Assembly (NCBI RefSeq): GCF_030936135.1
Contig: NC_082599.1
Location: 3,644,847-3,708,846, forward strand
Direction: 5' to 3'
DNA from: Gavia stellata
Taxonomy: Eukaryota; Chordata; Aves; Gaviiformes; Gaviidae
DNA: 64,000 bases
Below are positions 53,815 to 64,000 of this stretch, piece after piece (position 1 is the stretch's first letter; every line of letters starts with the position of its first letter). The position numbers and the translations under genes were made by a program. Below the pieces are notes generated by a model. The model was not told where the DNA came from. It did no database searches and worked only from the letters and a program-made list of their open reading frames with translations.

Positions 53815-56800
53815 ATGGGGGTTAAAACGATGCTCCCCAGCTACGAACTGGGGTTTTATGCTCTCGCCGTGACGTGCGCTGTGGTGTACAGCGGCAGCGG
53901 GATCTTCGAAGCATCCAGAGGTAACGCTCCCCTTCGCATCCCCCGCCGGAGGGGGCCCTGGGAGGGAGGGTGGATGTAATGTGGCTGCTTTTACAGCTGT
54001 CGGTACCGCCAGCGGATCCCTGGCTTTAATTTTTGTAGAGAACAGCTTGGGAATGCTTTGCAGGGATCAAAAAGGATTTTTGCCTTTTTGCCTGGTTATC
54101 CCCTCGCCCTCATCTCCATGGCTCAGGGCAAGAGGCTGTGGCACGCCACAGCTCTCCAGCCAGCGCCCGGAACAGGCAACCACCCTGCCTACACAGGGTT
54201 GCTTCCCAAATTTTTTGTCTGGAAGCCCAAAATACTGAAGATTTCATGGGATCAGCCAGGGGTCCCTGGGGTGTGCATTGCACAAAGGTTTTGCTGGCAA
54301 GTCATGCCGAAATAGCTGAGGTTCCTGACTTCTATGGTTGTCCATGGGAATTGGGTACTTTGGGGATGGGGTGTTTGAGCCCTGACGGCTCAATCAGCGC
54401 GGTGAGGAAGGCTCCCCGCCTTGCCAAAACCCGGGCCCCCTTTTCCCAGAGCTGTTTCTCTCCCCGTAACTCCGGTTCTTTTGCAGACAGCATGAACAGA
54501 AAGGCCTTTCGGGATGGCATAAAGCCAGGCTGGCACTACTTCGGCAGGAAGATGGTAAGCGGAGGAAGGACTCAGCCTTTTCTAGCTACCGGCGACATGG
54601 TCGGTGCTGACCGCTGGAGAAGCAGCGTTGGTTTTTCTGCTGCTGACACACTTTTGCAAAGTCCACGTGACTTGTATTTTTCTCCCTAAAGAACCAGTCA
54701 GAAAAATATCAGCCCTGCAGCGCGGTGGATGCTCTGCTTTGTGTGCACCAAAACGAGCAACCTCTGTGCATCGCCCCCGGGGTTTATGACCAAGCTTAAG
54801 TGCTCGGGAGCCCCTGGGTGGAAAATGGGAAGAAAAGGCTTTGAAAGTTACGTGGTTTCCCCTCCAGACGGGTGTCGGGGTGGGGTGTGAGGGCTGGGGA
54901 CAGTAAGGCGCCTGGTGCTGCTCCCGCAGGACGTGGCTGATTTCGAGTGGGTGATGTGGTTCACCTCGTTCAGGAACGTCATCATCTTCGCCCTCTCGGG
55001 ACATGTCCTCTTCGGCAAGATCTGCTCCATGACGGTGCCACAGGTGAGCCGGGGACTTGGTGGGATGGATTTGAAAGCACCAGGGTGACCTGGGATCTGT
55101 GGAGGGGGCTTGAGGGATGTTCTAGGATGGGGGGATGTTCTAGGATAGGGGAGCAGCGTTGGGGCTTTCCCCAAGCTGACCACGGGTCGGGGCTGCTCTC
55201 TTCTCACAGCACCGGGCTGTGGTGTACATGGTCTATGGGGTCCTGGCCGTGCTGGGCAGCATGGGGCTCGTCTACCTGATGATCATCCTCTCCCACTGCC
55301 TTGTCCTCTACTCCGTTGCACTGGCCAAGCAGAAGTGGCTTTGCTATGTGGCCGGGCTCTGCTGTCTCGCCTCCTTCAAGGTGGAGCCATTCAGCTCCTG
55401 GCAGGTAGGTGTTGTCTCAGACCACCCGTCTGCCTCATTTCCAGCCCACTTGTGTCCCTCTCCTTGGGTTTATCTCCAGGGAGGGCTCCTGGGGCACCCC
55501 CAAAGCCTGGGCACTTCTCCTGGCTATGTCAGAGCTCCCACAGGGTTTAAGAGGGAGGGGACTCTTGTGCTGCTGAACTTGGGAATAATCCCACAGGGAC
55601 TACGTCATCTTTTGGTGGCTTCATGCTGGGCCGGAGCTCAGGACACCTGAGTCCTTCTGGCTGCTCAGGCAACAGCTTGTCAGCCAGGCAAGACGTGTTC
55701 CTGCCCTGTGCCTCAGTTTCCCCACCTGTAACACAGTGCTGGGATGGGTTCACTGACGCCTATGCCTATCTTTTAGGTCTCTGTGCAGTTAAGACTTTCT
55801 CTCACTGGTGGGTGGAGAGAAGCCCAGGAAGGACCTTCTACAGCTATTCAGTCCCTCTGAAGGACAGTGCTGCCTGTCCTTGCCTGCTGCCTATCTCCTG
55901 AAATGCGTTCCCCTTTCTCCATCAGGCTCGTGCTGGCTTTCCTTCACCCCCTGGGGAGGGTTATGCCCTTGCGACAGGGTGACATTCCCACCCCAGACCA
56001 AAGCCTGCCTGGCCCACAGCTACTTGGTGAAGACATGGCCAAGAGGATCTACCACTTCCCAGCTCCTCCAGGATGCAGGAGCCAGCTAGGAAATCAAGCC
56101 CCAGTTTTGTCCTGCCAACGGCAAGGCTCATTAGCTCCAGGGACAGTTGGTTTTGGAGCATAATTGAGGACTTTGCCTACTGCCCTGGGAGTGATACTGC
56201 CCTGGGAGTGATGTCCTCCACAAAGCAAGGGAGCACAGAAATGACACCACATTCCCGGTGGTAACTGTCTGTTTCTCATCTAGAGCGGGTTTGTGACGGG
56301 AGCTTTTGATCTTCAAGATGTCCTCTTCTATGGAGGAAGTGGCTTCACCATCATGCGCTGCATGAGCTTTGCACTCGAGAGCTCTGAAAGGAAAGAGGGC
56401 ATCTACTCCATCTTCGACCTCCTCAAGTACAACTTCTACCTCCCTTTCTTCTTCTTCGGGCCTGTCATGACATTTGACCAGTTCCATGCCCAGGTGAGTG
56501 CTCCTCAGGCCAGGCTAGAGGAGGACCTGTCCCTGCGTTTATTTGCTTGGGTTTAACGCTTACAAAACCCCATGTTTTGCCACAGTGAAGGTGCAAATGG
56601 TTGCTGAGCTTCTCGTGGTCACACAGAGTCTGTGGTCAGAGTCCAGGTTGCGCAACGATGCTGTGATTTGGGGGGGGGATGGGCATAAACTGATGGGGTT
56701 TTTACCTTCCCTTATGGGTTTTTGGCCATTTCCACTGATCAATACAGACGTCGCTGTGGTGAAAACACCATGCTGGGATGAGGAGGGGAGGGTTCAGCTC

Positions 56801-59800
56801 GTGTCCTTGCTCGCTGGGCACCTGCGCTGCTCAGTGCCTCAGTTTCCATGCGCTGTCACCCCCAGCAGCTCCATGCTGGCCCACTGTGCAGTGCTGGGAG
56901 GCCACGGTGAGAGCCAGACATGTGGTGCCCATCCCTGGTGTCCTCTGCATGACAGTGGCTGTGAGAGCAAGGGAAGTCCCATGTTTCCATGCAGCTGGTT
57001 CACCCAAGGACCATGAATTTCTGGAGATGGTCTGTGTTCCTTAAGTTGAAGTTATTTCTCTAGAAATAAGGAATCTTGGGTGGAAGGCTGTGTTTCAGCA
57101 AGCAGGGGCTTCCTCTGCTCCCTATGAAATACCCTGGTGCCCCAAGTCTTTGCCTGTATCACACACAACCAAGGGGACTTTCTGAAGAGCAGATGCCAAA
57201 TAGCACTGGAAAACATCAGTAGAAGCCTAGGCTGGGACCAGCCGACCTCTGGGGCTGTTTCACATCCAAAGATCAAGAAAACAGCAGCGCTCTCTCCCTC
57301 CTCACTCTTCCCATCCCAAAGTCCTTTTACACCAATGATCAACCTTGGTCGTCAAAGCAAACTGGTACTGCTTGCTAAGGGAGGGACCTCTTGCTTGGTC
57401 AGCAATGGTGCTGGGAAGGATTGCCACCACCCCTTTGTTTCCTTTTAAAGAAGAATAGCCACATTGAATTTTGGGACCCCAATTGACATCTGTGCACAAG
57501 AGCATTTTGGAAAAACATATGTGAATTCAGAAGAAAAACCAGCCCAGGGCAGGGGAGAGCAGCCAGAGCCTCCCTGGTGAGGAGGAGACCAAAGACCCAC
57601 CCAGTCCAGCACCTTCTCTCCAATGCTGGGCTGGTAGTGGTGGTCTAAGGAAGGGTCTGCACTGGTCTTGTTTCCTCCAGTGAGCAAGATCAGCCCTGAT
57701 CCAAGTCCTACTCCTTGCTAGTTCATTCACCTGGAGCATTAACAACCTCATGCTGAAGGGATGAGAGTGCAGGACTGAGATCCCTTGGGTCTTGCAGGAT
57801 TTATGTAAGAGGACTTTTATAGCATTTGACCCTGAAGATCATAAGGTCAGCTCTGGTGTCCCCCACGAGGGATGCTCATGGTGCATTGAGTCCCCCAGCA
57901 GCCCATTCTCAGCAGACAAGCGCCAGGGATGACCATCCCCCCAGCCAGGTTCTTCTCCTCAGGCTGCTGGAAGAAATGTTTCATCCTAAGGCTTCATCCT
58001 TCCAGTTGTGTCTTATCTGTCGGGCTGAAGTCCAGGCGAGTCTGGCTCCAGCAGCCCCACTGTCCAAGCCCCTCAGAGGGGGTGCAGTGCCCTAGGGTGC
58101 CCTCCTCACCCCATGTTCCTCTTCCTTCCCCAGTTTCCATCAGTCTTTCCCATGAGATGGGCAGCCCTGGCTTCTTCTAACAGTGCAGCCAGGTATCTAT
58201 AAAACAGGGCATTAAACTGCTGGTGTCTCCACGACCTGAACTCCCACCACCCCTACAAGGCTTGAGCTGGGGGGTCCTGTTCCTTTTGCACAGCCCCAAA
58301 CCATGATGTTTATAGCCACTTAACGAGCAATCCCCCCCCCAGCTCTGTTGCTTAAAACTCTTACACCAAAGGCACAGGCAGTAAGTCCCCAGCCCCTTTC
58401 CCATGCCCCAGCCAGGGGTCTTGTCTTGGCCTGGCCACCACTGCCATCTCCTGGCTAGATGCCCCCCTGCACTGCTGGAGCTGCAGCTAATTGCAGAGGT
58501 GAAGTCCTAATTGTCCAACAGCAATTATGGGGGCAGGCAGATGGAGTCCCTTCCCCAAGGTGGGGTGCATGTCCCAGTTAGGGAATGGATCTGTCTCTTT
58601 GGCTCCTACTGGTGCCACGTCCTGGTGGAGCCCTTGTACTCCCATGTGTGGTGGGAACTCATCTCTAGCAGGGTTTGGCCAGCCCCAGTTGAGCTGAAAA
58701 CCGTCTTCCTTGCTAGGATCAAGGCAACAAATTCACTTCTGCAGGGCTGGAAGTGTGGGGGACACAGCCCTGCTCCCAAGGGGATGGTGGCAGATTGCTG
58801 CCACCACATGCAGACATGAGGACAAGAGGAAATGGTCTCAAGTTGCACCAGGGGAGGTTTAGATTGGATATTAGGAAAAATTTCTTCACTGAAAGGATTG
58901 TCAAGCATTGGAACAGGCTGCCCAGAGAAGTGATTGAGTCACTATCCCTAGAGGTACTTAAAAGATGTGTAGATGTGATGCTTAGGGACATGGGTTAGTG
59001 GTGGGCTTGTAGTGTTAGGTATCTGGTTGGCCTTGATGATCTTAGAGGTCTTTCCAACCTGAATGATTTTATGAAAGGGGGGCTCTGTGCCCTCCCACGC
59101 ATCTCCGTGCCAGATCCTGTCTCCCCTTGGTTTTTCCTTCAGCTCAGGGTCCAGCAGCCTCTTTGTATCCTTGAAGCACTTGGCATATAACAGACGCGAA
59201 AAAAATCTGGCAAAGGCTTTAATTCTTGCGAATCATCTGGATTTGATGACGGGGCTGGTGCAGCAGCCTGCAGATTACGCTGGGAGAGCTCCCACCTCTT
59301 ACAGGGAATAAAGGGAAAGTAATAAAGGGAAAGTAATAAACATAAGAGGATTTTGAATACAGCAGCAATTTTTACGGCGATGCGGGGAAGCGAGGACATC
59401 AGTCTGCCCAGCGTAATCCTGTAAGCTTGCTCTGATGATTTTTATTTTACAATGACCAGAGACATGACAGCTCCTGGAGACAAAGCCCGGCCTCTCTTTG
59501 TACCAGACACAGCAGAGATGAAATCCCCATCGATCAGGTCCCAACAGATTCAGGATGGCCCCTCAAGCAGCTCTCCCTCTCATTTACAGCAGATGTCTGC
59601 AGCAGAAGCTCCAGAGACCATCAGTCATCCTCCTCCTCCTCCTCCTCCTCCTCCCAAATGACCCTGGCCAAAAATATGCATCTGGCCCTGGCAGAGCTGT
59701 CAGGTGGGATTCCAGCCCTGCTCCCAACCTCTCCTGGGCACGCAGATGTCCTTCTCTACAGGCTGTGGCGTCCTGTAGATGTGACGGGTATGGGCATTTG

Positions 59801-62800
59801 CTCCCCCGTAGTGACCTGTGCAAGGGGCCACCCTTAAGCAAAGTTGACTTTCTGAACATATCCCTGCAGAAAGAGCATGAACCCCAGCTCCCTGGTCGGT
59901 ACGGTGTTCACCCCACCCAGGGTCCCTCAGGAACAGCCAGACCTGTGTATGGGGTCACCCGGCTAAACCGATTTCGGAGCACAAAGGCGAGATGCAGGGA
60001 GTTGTGATTTGAGTCAGCTTTGTCTCACCATGACAGACCCTCATCTATGCAGAGACGACCTGGGGGGAGCTGCAGAAAGGGTTCAGCCCGGGGTTGTCTG
60101 AACACTGCCGAAACCCGAATGGAGCCGTGAGTGACCCCTTAACAAACAAAACGCCCTGAGTACCGTTCCACCACTATTCAGTAGCTTTATGTGCTGGACA
60201 TCGCTAAATTAGCCAGACAGACTAAGGAGCCATCAAGGCACCAGAGATAAATATTTGTGCATAATCCTGCCCCCACCCATCAAATCAGGGAATAAAACCC
60301 CTAAGGTTTGGGCAGCAAATCGGGGAGTCTTTTTCCAAGGATACAGCTGGCCTGTGGGAGATTCTTTCCCCCTTGTCCAGGATGCTGTACAAGGGAACTT
60401 CCCAGGGATTAAGAGACCTTACCTGAGAGAGAGGGTAAGTGATTAAGAAACATACATATGGTATTTGGCATGCTTTAAGATCGTGATTAGTGCACTCTTT
60501 TTAAGGTATTAATACCTAGCGCGCTTGTGAATAGTGCATTTAATTGCAATAATGCATTCCTTCATTGTAGCCATAAAAACCTGCAATAGTGGCGTATTGG
60601 ACCTGTGAGTGAAGTTCAAATAAATTGATAATTTGAACCTTACAGTGAAGTCTCTTTCGCTCCATCACGACCTGCCACTGCTGTCTCACACTATGTGCCT
60701 GCTCTGCTGGAAACCCCAGTGATGGGAACAGCCTTTGCTAGGAGGGCGATCCAAGAGGCATGTTGCTGCTGTGCCCAGCACTGAGGCAGGGGTGTTGGAG
60801 GGATGCTGTGGGTGGGACATGTCCTGCTCCCTGTGGATGTGTTCACGTTGTTACAGGATTTTCGGTAACAACGTGAGCTAGTCCCTTGGGTCTTCCTGAA
60901 TCGATGGAGATCGGGCCATGTGGTCCATGGTGTGATTTCTAAAGGACAGCATTGAACTTGGACCTTGAACGTTTCTCTGGGTGGAGGAACATGCTATCCA
61001 TCCTGTCTCTCAGCTCAGCCCTTTCCTGGTTTGCCATCCCGGCAGGTGAGCACCCGAGAGCTGAGACGCAAAGATGACGAGATGAGGAACATCCGGGTCC
61101 ATGCCCTCCTCCACGTGGGGGCCATCATCGCTGTGGATATCTTCTTCCACTTCTTCTACATCCTCACTCTCCCTTCCGACCTGAAGTTCATGAACCGCCT
61201 CTCGGACTGGTCCTTGGGTGAGTGGCCATGCTTGGACATGCTCACACCTGTACTCAGCTTCAAGGCAGTGGTGAGTGAGTCAGATCTCCATTGATCTCCA
61301 TTGAGTGCCTCGTCAATGCCTGTGTTGGACAGGTTTGGGTAAAGCCCCCCCTTCTTCCCATTGACAATGCACGGAGCTGGGGTCTGGCAGATGGCATTGG
61401 TTTGACACCCTCATAGGGTCCTGGAGTAAATTGTTTGGCTTAGGGTTTAAGAGGCTGAATACCAAACCCTTCCCGTTGCCTTTGTCTGGACTGGAAGGGA
61501 GCTCAGAACCTCCAAAAATCAACCCCGTGCTGTTGCAAGAGGCACATTGGTATCTCAGATGCCCATTATGGGTGTTTGTGAGCCACTGAAATGGCCACAG
61601 GACGTACGTTGTACAGAGAGCAGCTCAGGGGAGTTGTAGCTGCTGTCTTCAACTACCTAAAGGAGGGTTGTAGAGAAGGTGAACTCTTCTCAGAGGCTGG
61701 CAGGGAAGAAGCAGGACACAGTAAACAAGGTGCAGCAAGGCAAAGTCGGATTGCATGTAAGGAATTTTTTTTCTTAGAGTGGTCAAACACTGAAACAGGC
61801 ACCCAGGGGGGTTATAGATTCTCCAAAAACAGAGATATTCAATGCTTAAATGGACAAGGTCCAGAGCAACCTGATCTCCATTCGACATCATAGGCTGTGC
61901 TCTGAGCAGGGCTGGCCTAGGGACCTCCAGAAGCCAAACTCCTGGGATGAGTAGTGGTAGCAGCGCTGGCATTCAGCTGGCAGCTGGATGGAGGATTTCA
62001 GCTGACCAAATACACATCTGATGGCAGCATTTGAGATGCCATAGGGTATCTGACATCCACACGGGGCTGGCACAGGGCAAACGGGGGCTGGAGAAGCCCC
62101 ATGTCTCTCCAGAGTGGCAGCTGGAGGCCAGGAGAAAATCCTAATGCAGCTAGAGCGGCACTAGCATTGATTTAGGGTGTCCTAAGAGACCTGGGCAGAC
62201 TGACAAAGCATGTCTGTTACTCCAGAGGCAGGTGAGCTCCTCTGCAGACTCTGCTGACGGTATCGACCAGATCTGCCTTGTCCATGATGGGAGCTCAGGC
62301 ATGGCTCACATGGAGGCACTTTGTGGCCCTTAATCTGTGAGCTGAATCCCACCAAGATGGGGGCATTTTAACTTCTGTTTGCATAGGCATTTGAAATCTT
62401 TAGTGTTTTTTCCTGCAAGGGTTGTTTCCAGTGTCAGACACCTCTCCAAGACAGAGGTTCTGGCCCTGGCTCTGCCATAGCATCAACGTTACATCTATGG
62501 CCACAAGGAGCTGGGATGGGGTGCATTTCAATGAAGGTGTCAATAAAACCTCAGAGTCGAGAACTGTGATGAGTTTTTCATAGGTTAACAAGCCTTAGAG
62601 GGCAGGAAAGATCTTGTGCTGGAGAAATGAGATCTGTATGCATTTCTTAAACTACCGAAACCAAATACCCCAAGGAGATATTGTCCTTTGGTTCAAGCTT
62701 CTTAAAAAGCTACTTAGTTTTGAAAGTTTTTCTGGTCCAAGACAGCATTAGACTGTCCTCTTGATGTTATGTTTGTTGCAATAGACTACATGCCTCAATG

Positions 62801-63448
62801 GGACATGATGTCCCCCAAAGTCCTGAAAGAGATACATCCTGTGCTCCTCTTCACATGTTTGACTCTCATTTTTGCTCCAGCTGGCTTAGCCTACTCCAAT
62901 TTGGTGTATGACTGGGTGAAAGCTGCTGTCATGTTTGGGGTCATCAACACCATCGCCAGACTGGACCACCTGGATCCACCCCAGCCCCCGAAATGCATCA
63001 CCATGCTCTACGTCTTTGCAGAAACGTGAGTACCCCACGTACATCAAAGAAGAGAGATGGCGTGTTTGATCTGAACGAAATGTGCGTGGCGGGGAGGAGG
63101 TCTGGGCTGTGCTTCTGAGCAGCTGGTCTATATGTGGGAGACTACCTACATTGAACCATCTATACTGAACCTATAGTCTAGACCTGGCCATAGCCCAGGG
63201 AAATATTCTTGGCCAGGAAGCAATAGATAAGGAGAGAGGTTACAACCACATCGATAGTGGGACCTGTTCAAGGAAGGAGCATGGAGAACTGCTGTGAACA
63301 AGGTTCAAGATGTACCTCGCCAGGGACCGGGTGCCTTCTCTGGCTGACTGCTGCGTGGAAAGGTGTCATTACACCGGGTGTTTTAACATGCTTTTTATTG
63401 TCTGCATTTTAGGCATTTTGACAGAGGGATTAATGACTGGCTGTGCAA
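53815..63448 (+). CDS. HHATL: Hedgehog acyltransferase-like protein, partial (runs past right edge)
   Basis: Polytopic ER membrane protein of the MBOAT family; the mouse protein (Gup1) is reported to restrain Sonic hedgehog palmitoylation. Coding exons in the window: 53815-53920, 54487-54554, 54930-55043, 55210-55404, 56284-56493, 61046-61217, 62881-63025, 63413-63448. All are GT-AG and in phase, giving about 348 of some 504 residues; the last exon ends in phase 2 at a GTAAGT donor, so the gene continues. The first coding exon probably begins at 53774 after a strong acceptor, leaving a 41-base 5' UTR. Visible: TM segment from residue 10, [20 protein letters not shown] at 59-78 (as in human), hydrophobic helices at about 100-125 and 140-155, [12 protein letters not shown] near 210-221, [10 protein letters not shown], and [12 protein letters not shown] then [11 protein letters not shown] at the right. 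The region expected to hold the family's catalytic histidine lies outside the window. Confidence 0.95.
58816..59075 (+). repeat. CR1 LINE 3' fragment
   Basis: About 260 bases in plus orientation: [18 protein letters not shown] remnant, the [10 protein letters not shown] block, then the 3' UTR with GGCCTTGATGATCTTAGAGG and CCAACCTGAATGATTTTATG. Terminal octamers are degraded. It lies in the HHATL fifth intron, same strand as the gene. Confidence 0.95.
59307..59340. repeat. 14-bp tandem repeat
   Basis: Two perfect copies of AATAAAGGGAAAGT followed by a partial AATAAA. It creates three AATAAA hexamers in the sense direction of the HHATL fifth intron, which could in principle serve as intronic polyadenylation signals. 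Confidence 0.85.
59627..59654. repeat. (TCC)n microsatellite
   Basis: About nine TCC units in an intron of HHATL. Confidence 0.93.
60430..60650. promoter_or_regulatory. AT-rich candidate intronic element in HHATL
   Basis: An AT-rich block with a perfect 12-bp palindrome GGTATTAATACC (60505-60516), ATGCATT, CAATAATGC and AAATAAATTGATAATTTG words, and no repeat signature, amid GC-rich intron. It resembles the composition of vertebrate conserved non-coding elements. Conservation is untested. Confidence 0.35.
61640..61945 (+). repeat. Degraded CR1 LINE fragment
   Basis: Diverged CR1 copy in plus orientation in the sixth HHATL intron (61218-62880). Recognisable are the [18 protein letters not shown] block, a decayed KEFFF-W-NTETG region and a tail near GAGCAGGGCTGGCCTAGGGACCTCC. 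Older than the other copies. Confidence 0.7.
62020..62180. repeat. Unclassified dispersed repeat, copy C
   Basis: Contains the core GAGATGCCATAGGGTATC (62033-62050), one base different from copy A and two from copy B, directly downstream of a CR1 remnant in the sixth HHATL intron. Limits are approximate. Confidence 0.4.
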
Positions 63449-64000
63449 GTAAGTGTCTAATCAACCACCTCTAGTCTGGTTCAGGGTCTTCTCTTTCATC
63501 ACATAGCAATGAAGCGTTAAATGCTGTTCATCCCAAAGCTGAGGCATCCTCTCTTCTGGGTGAATCCCACTAGGGCATGAAGTCATATTTGGTCTGTTTA
63601 TCCCTAAGACCATTGGAGTAATCATCACAAAGTGCAACAGCCCCCCCTCCCCCCAAGCTGGGAATAAGAGAGTCCTGTCCCAGAAATCCCTTTAAGTCTG
63701 GTGGGTTTAGCGTTCCCTCAAGGGAGGAAGAGTCAGGTTCATATTCCACCAGGAGGAAAGGGGAATTGAGCCCAGGTCCCCCATATCCTGGGTAGCAAGG
63801 GTGGCCTGAGCTCCACCTACATCTCCCTCAGCCCTTCAGTCCTCTTCAGCCATGAGCACACACCAGCAAACCTGTATTGAAGGTGGTGGCTCCTCTGTGC
63901 TGAAATCCTGTGCACCAGCAAGCACGAGATAGCCCGCAGCTCTATGGATCCCCACATTTTATCAACCCTTTACCTGCAAGAGGGGGAAAGGGTGGTGTTT
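63449..64000 (+). other. HHATL intron at right edge
   Basis: Begins with a GTAAGT donor at 63449 and runs to the end of the window. No acceptor followed by the expected YVYNHIGG-type continuation is seen, so the next exon lies outside. Nothing else recognised. Confidence 0.75.

Larger units (their letters stand above)
56494..61045 (+). other. HHATL fifth intron
   Basis: A 4.55-kb intron, by far the largest of the gene here. It contains a CR1 fragment (58816-59075), a 14-bp tandem repeat (59307-59340), a TCC microsatellite (59627-59654) and an AT-rich stretch at 60430-60650 that is a candidate non-coding element. No additional exon is needed by phase. Confidence 0.7.

Noticed and set aside
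62769-62880. Methionine-initiated open frame running into an HHATL exon as a separate start
   Set aside because: The stretch before 62881 is intron ending in a CTCCAG acceptor; phase and homology continue from the exon ending at 61217.

Overview
The window is nuclear DNA of a bird. The evidence is split genes with GT-AG introns and vertebrate protein families, several CR1 LINE fragments (one with the ATTCTATG tail repeats typical of avian CR1), and three CpG islands. The gene order ACKR2 - HIGD1A - CCDC13 - HHATL, with ACKR2 pointing away from the other three, is the order known from human chromosome 3p22.1 read in reverse. I could not decide the species.

Layout. 1-2297, minus strand: ACKR2, an atypical (decoy) chemokine receptor. 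Its large exon ends at 960; the start codon appears to sit in a separate 10-nt coding piece at 2288-2297. 2298-5590: intergenic, with one CR1 fragment and an AT-rich, homeodomain-motif-rich stretch near 4.6-5.1 kb. 5590-12440, plus strand: HIGD1A, with a CpG-island promoter, a non-coding first exon, three coding exons and a long AU-rich 3' UTR. 12700-44584, plus strand: CCDC13, with a CpG-island promoter carrying a perfect RFX X-box and an NRF1 site, then 15 coding exons whose phases all join to give a complete 716-residue coiled-coil protein. 44585-53773: a 9-kb intergenic stretch with one long CR1 fragment, an AT-rich candidate enhancer and a CpG island of about 1.5 kb. 53774 to the right edge, plus strand: HHATL, an MBOAT-family membrane protein; eight coding exons (about 348 of some 504 residues) are inside and the gene runs off the window.

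The four genes do not form a pathway: a chemokine scavenger, an inner-mitochondrial-membrane respiratory-chain factor, a centriolar-satellite protein and an acyltransferase-like regulator expressed in muscle and brain in mammals. They are linked by old synteny. I found no viral element, CRISPR array, tRNA or rRNA gene. The most useful new points are the reconstructed ACKR2 start, the cilia-type X-box at the CCDC13 promoter, three AT-rich candidate non-coding elements and an unclassified dispersed repeat with a GAGATGCC-type core.
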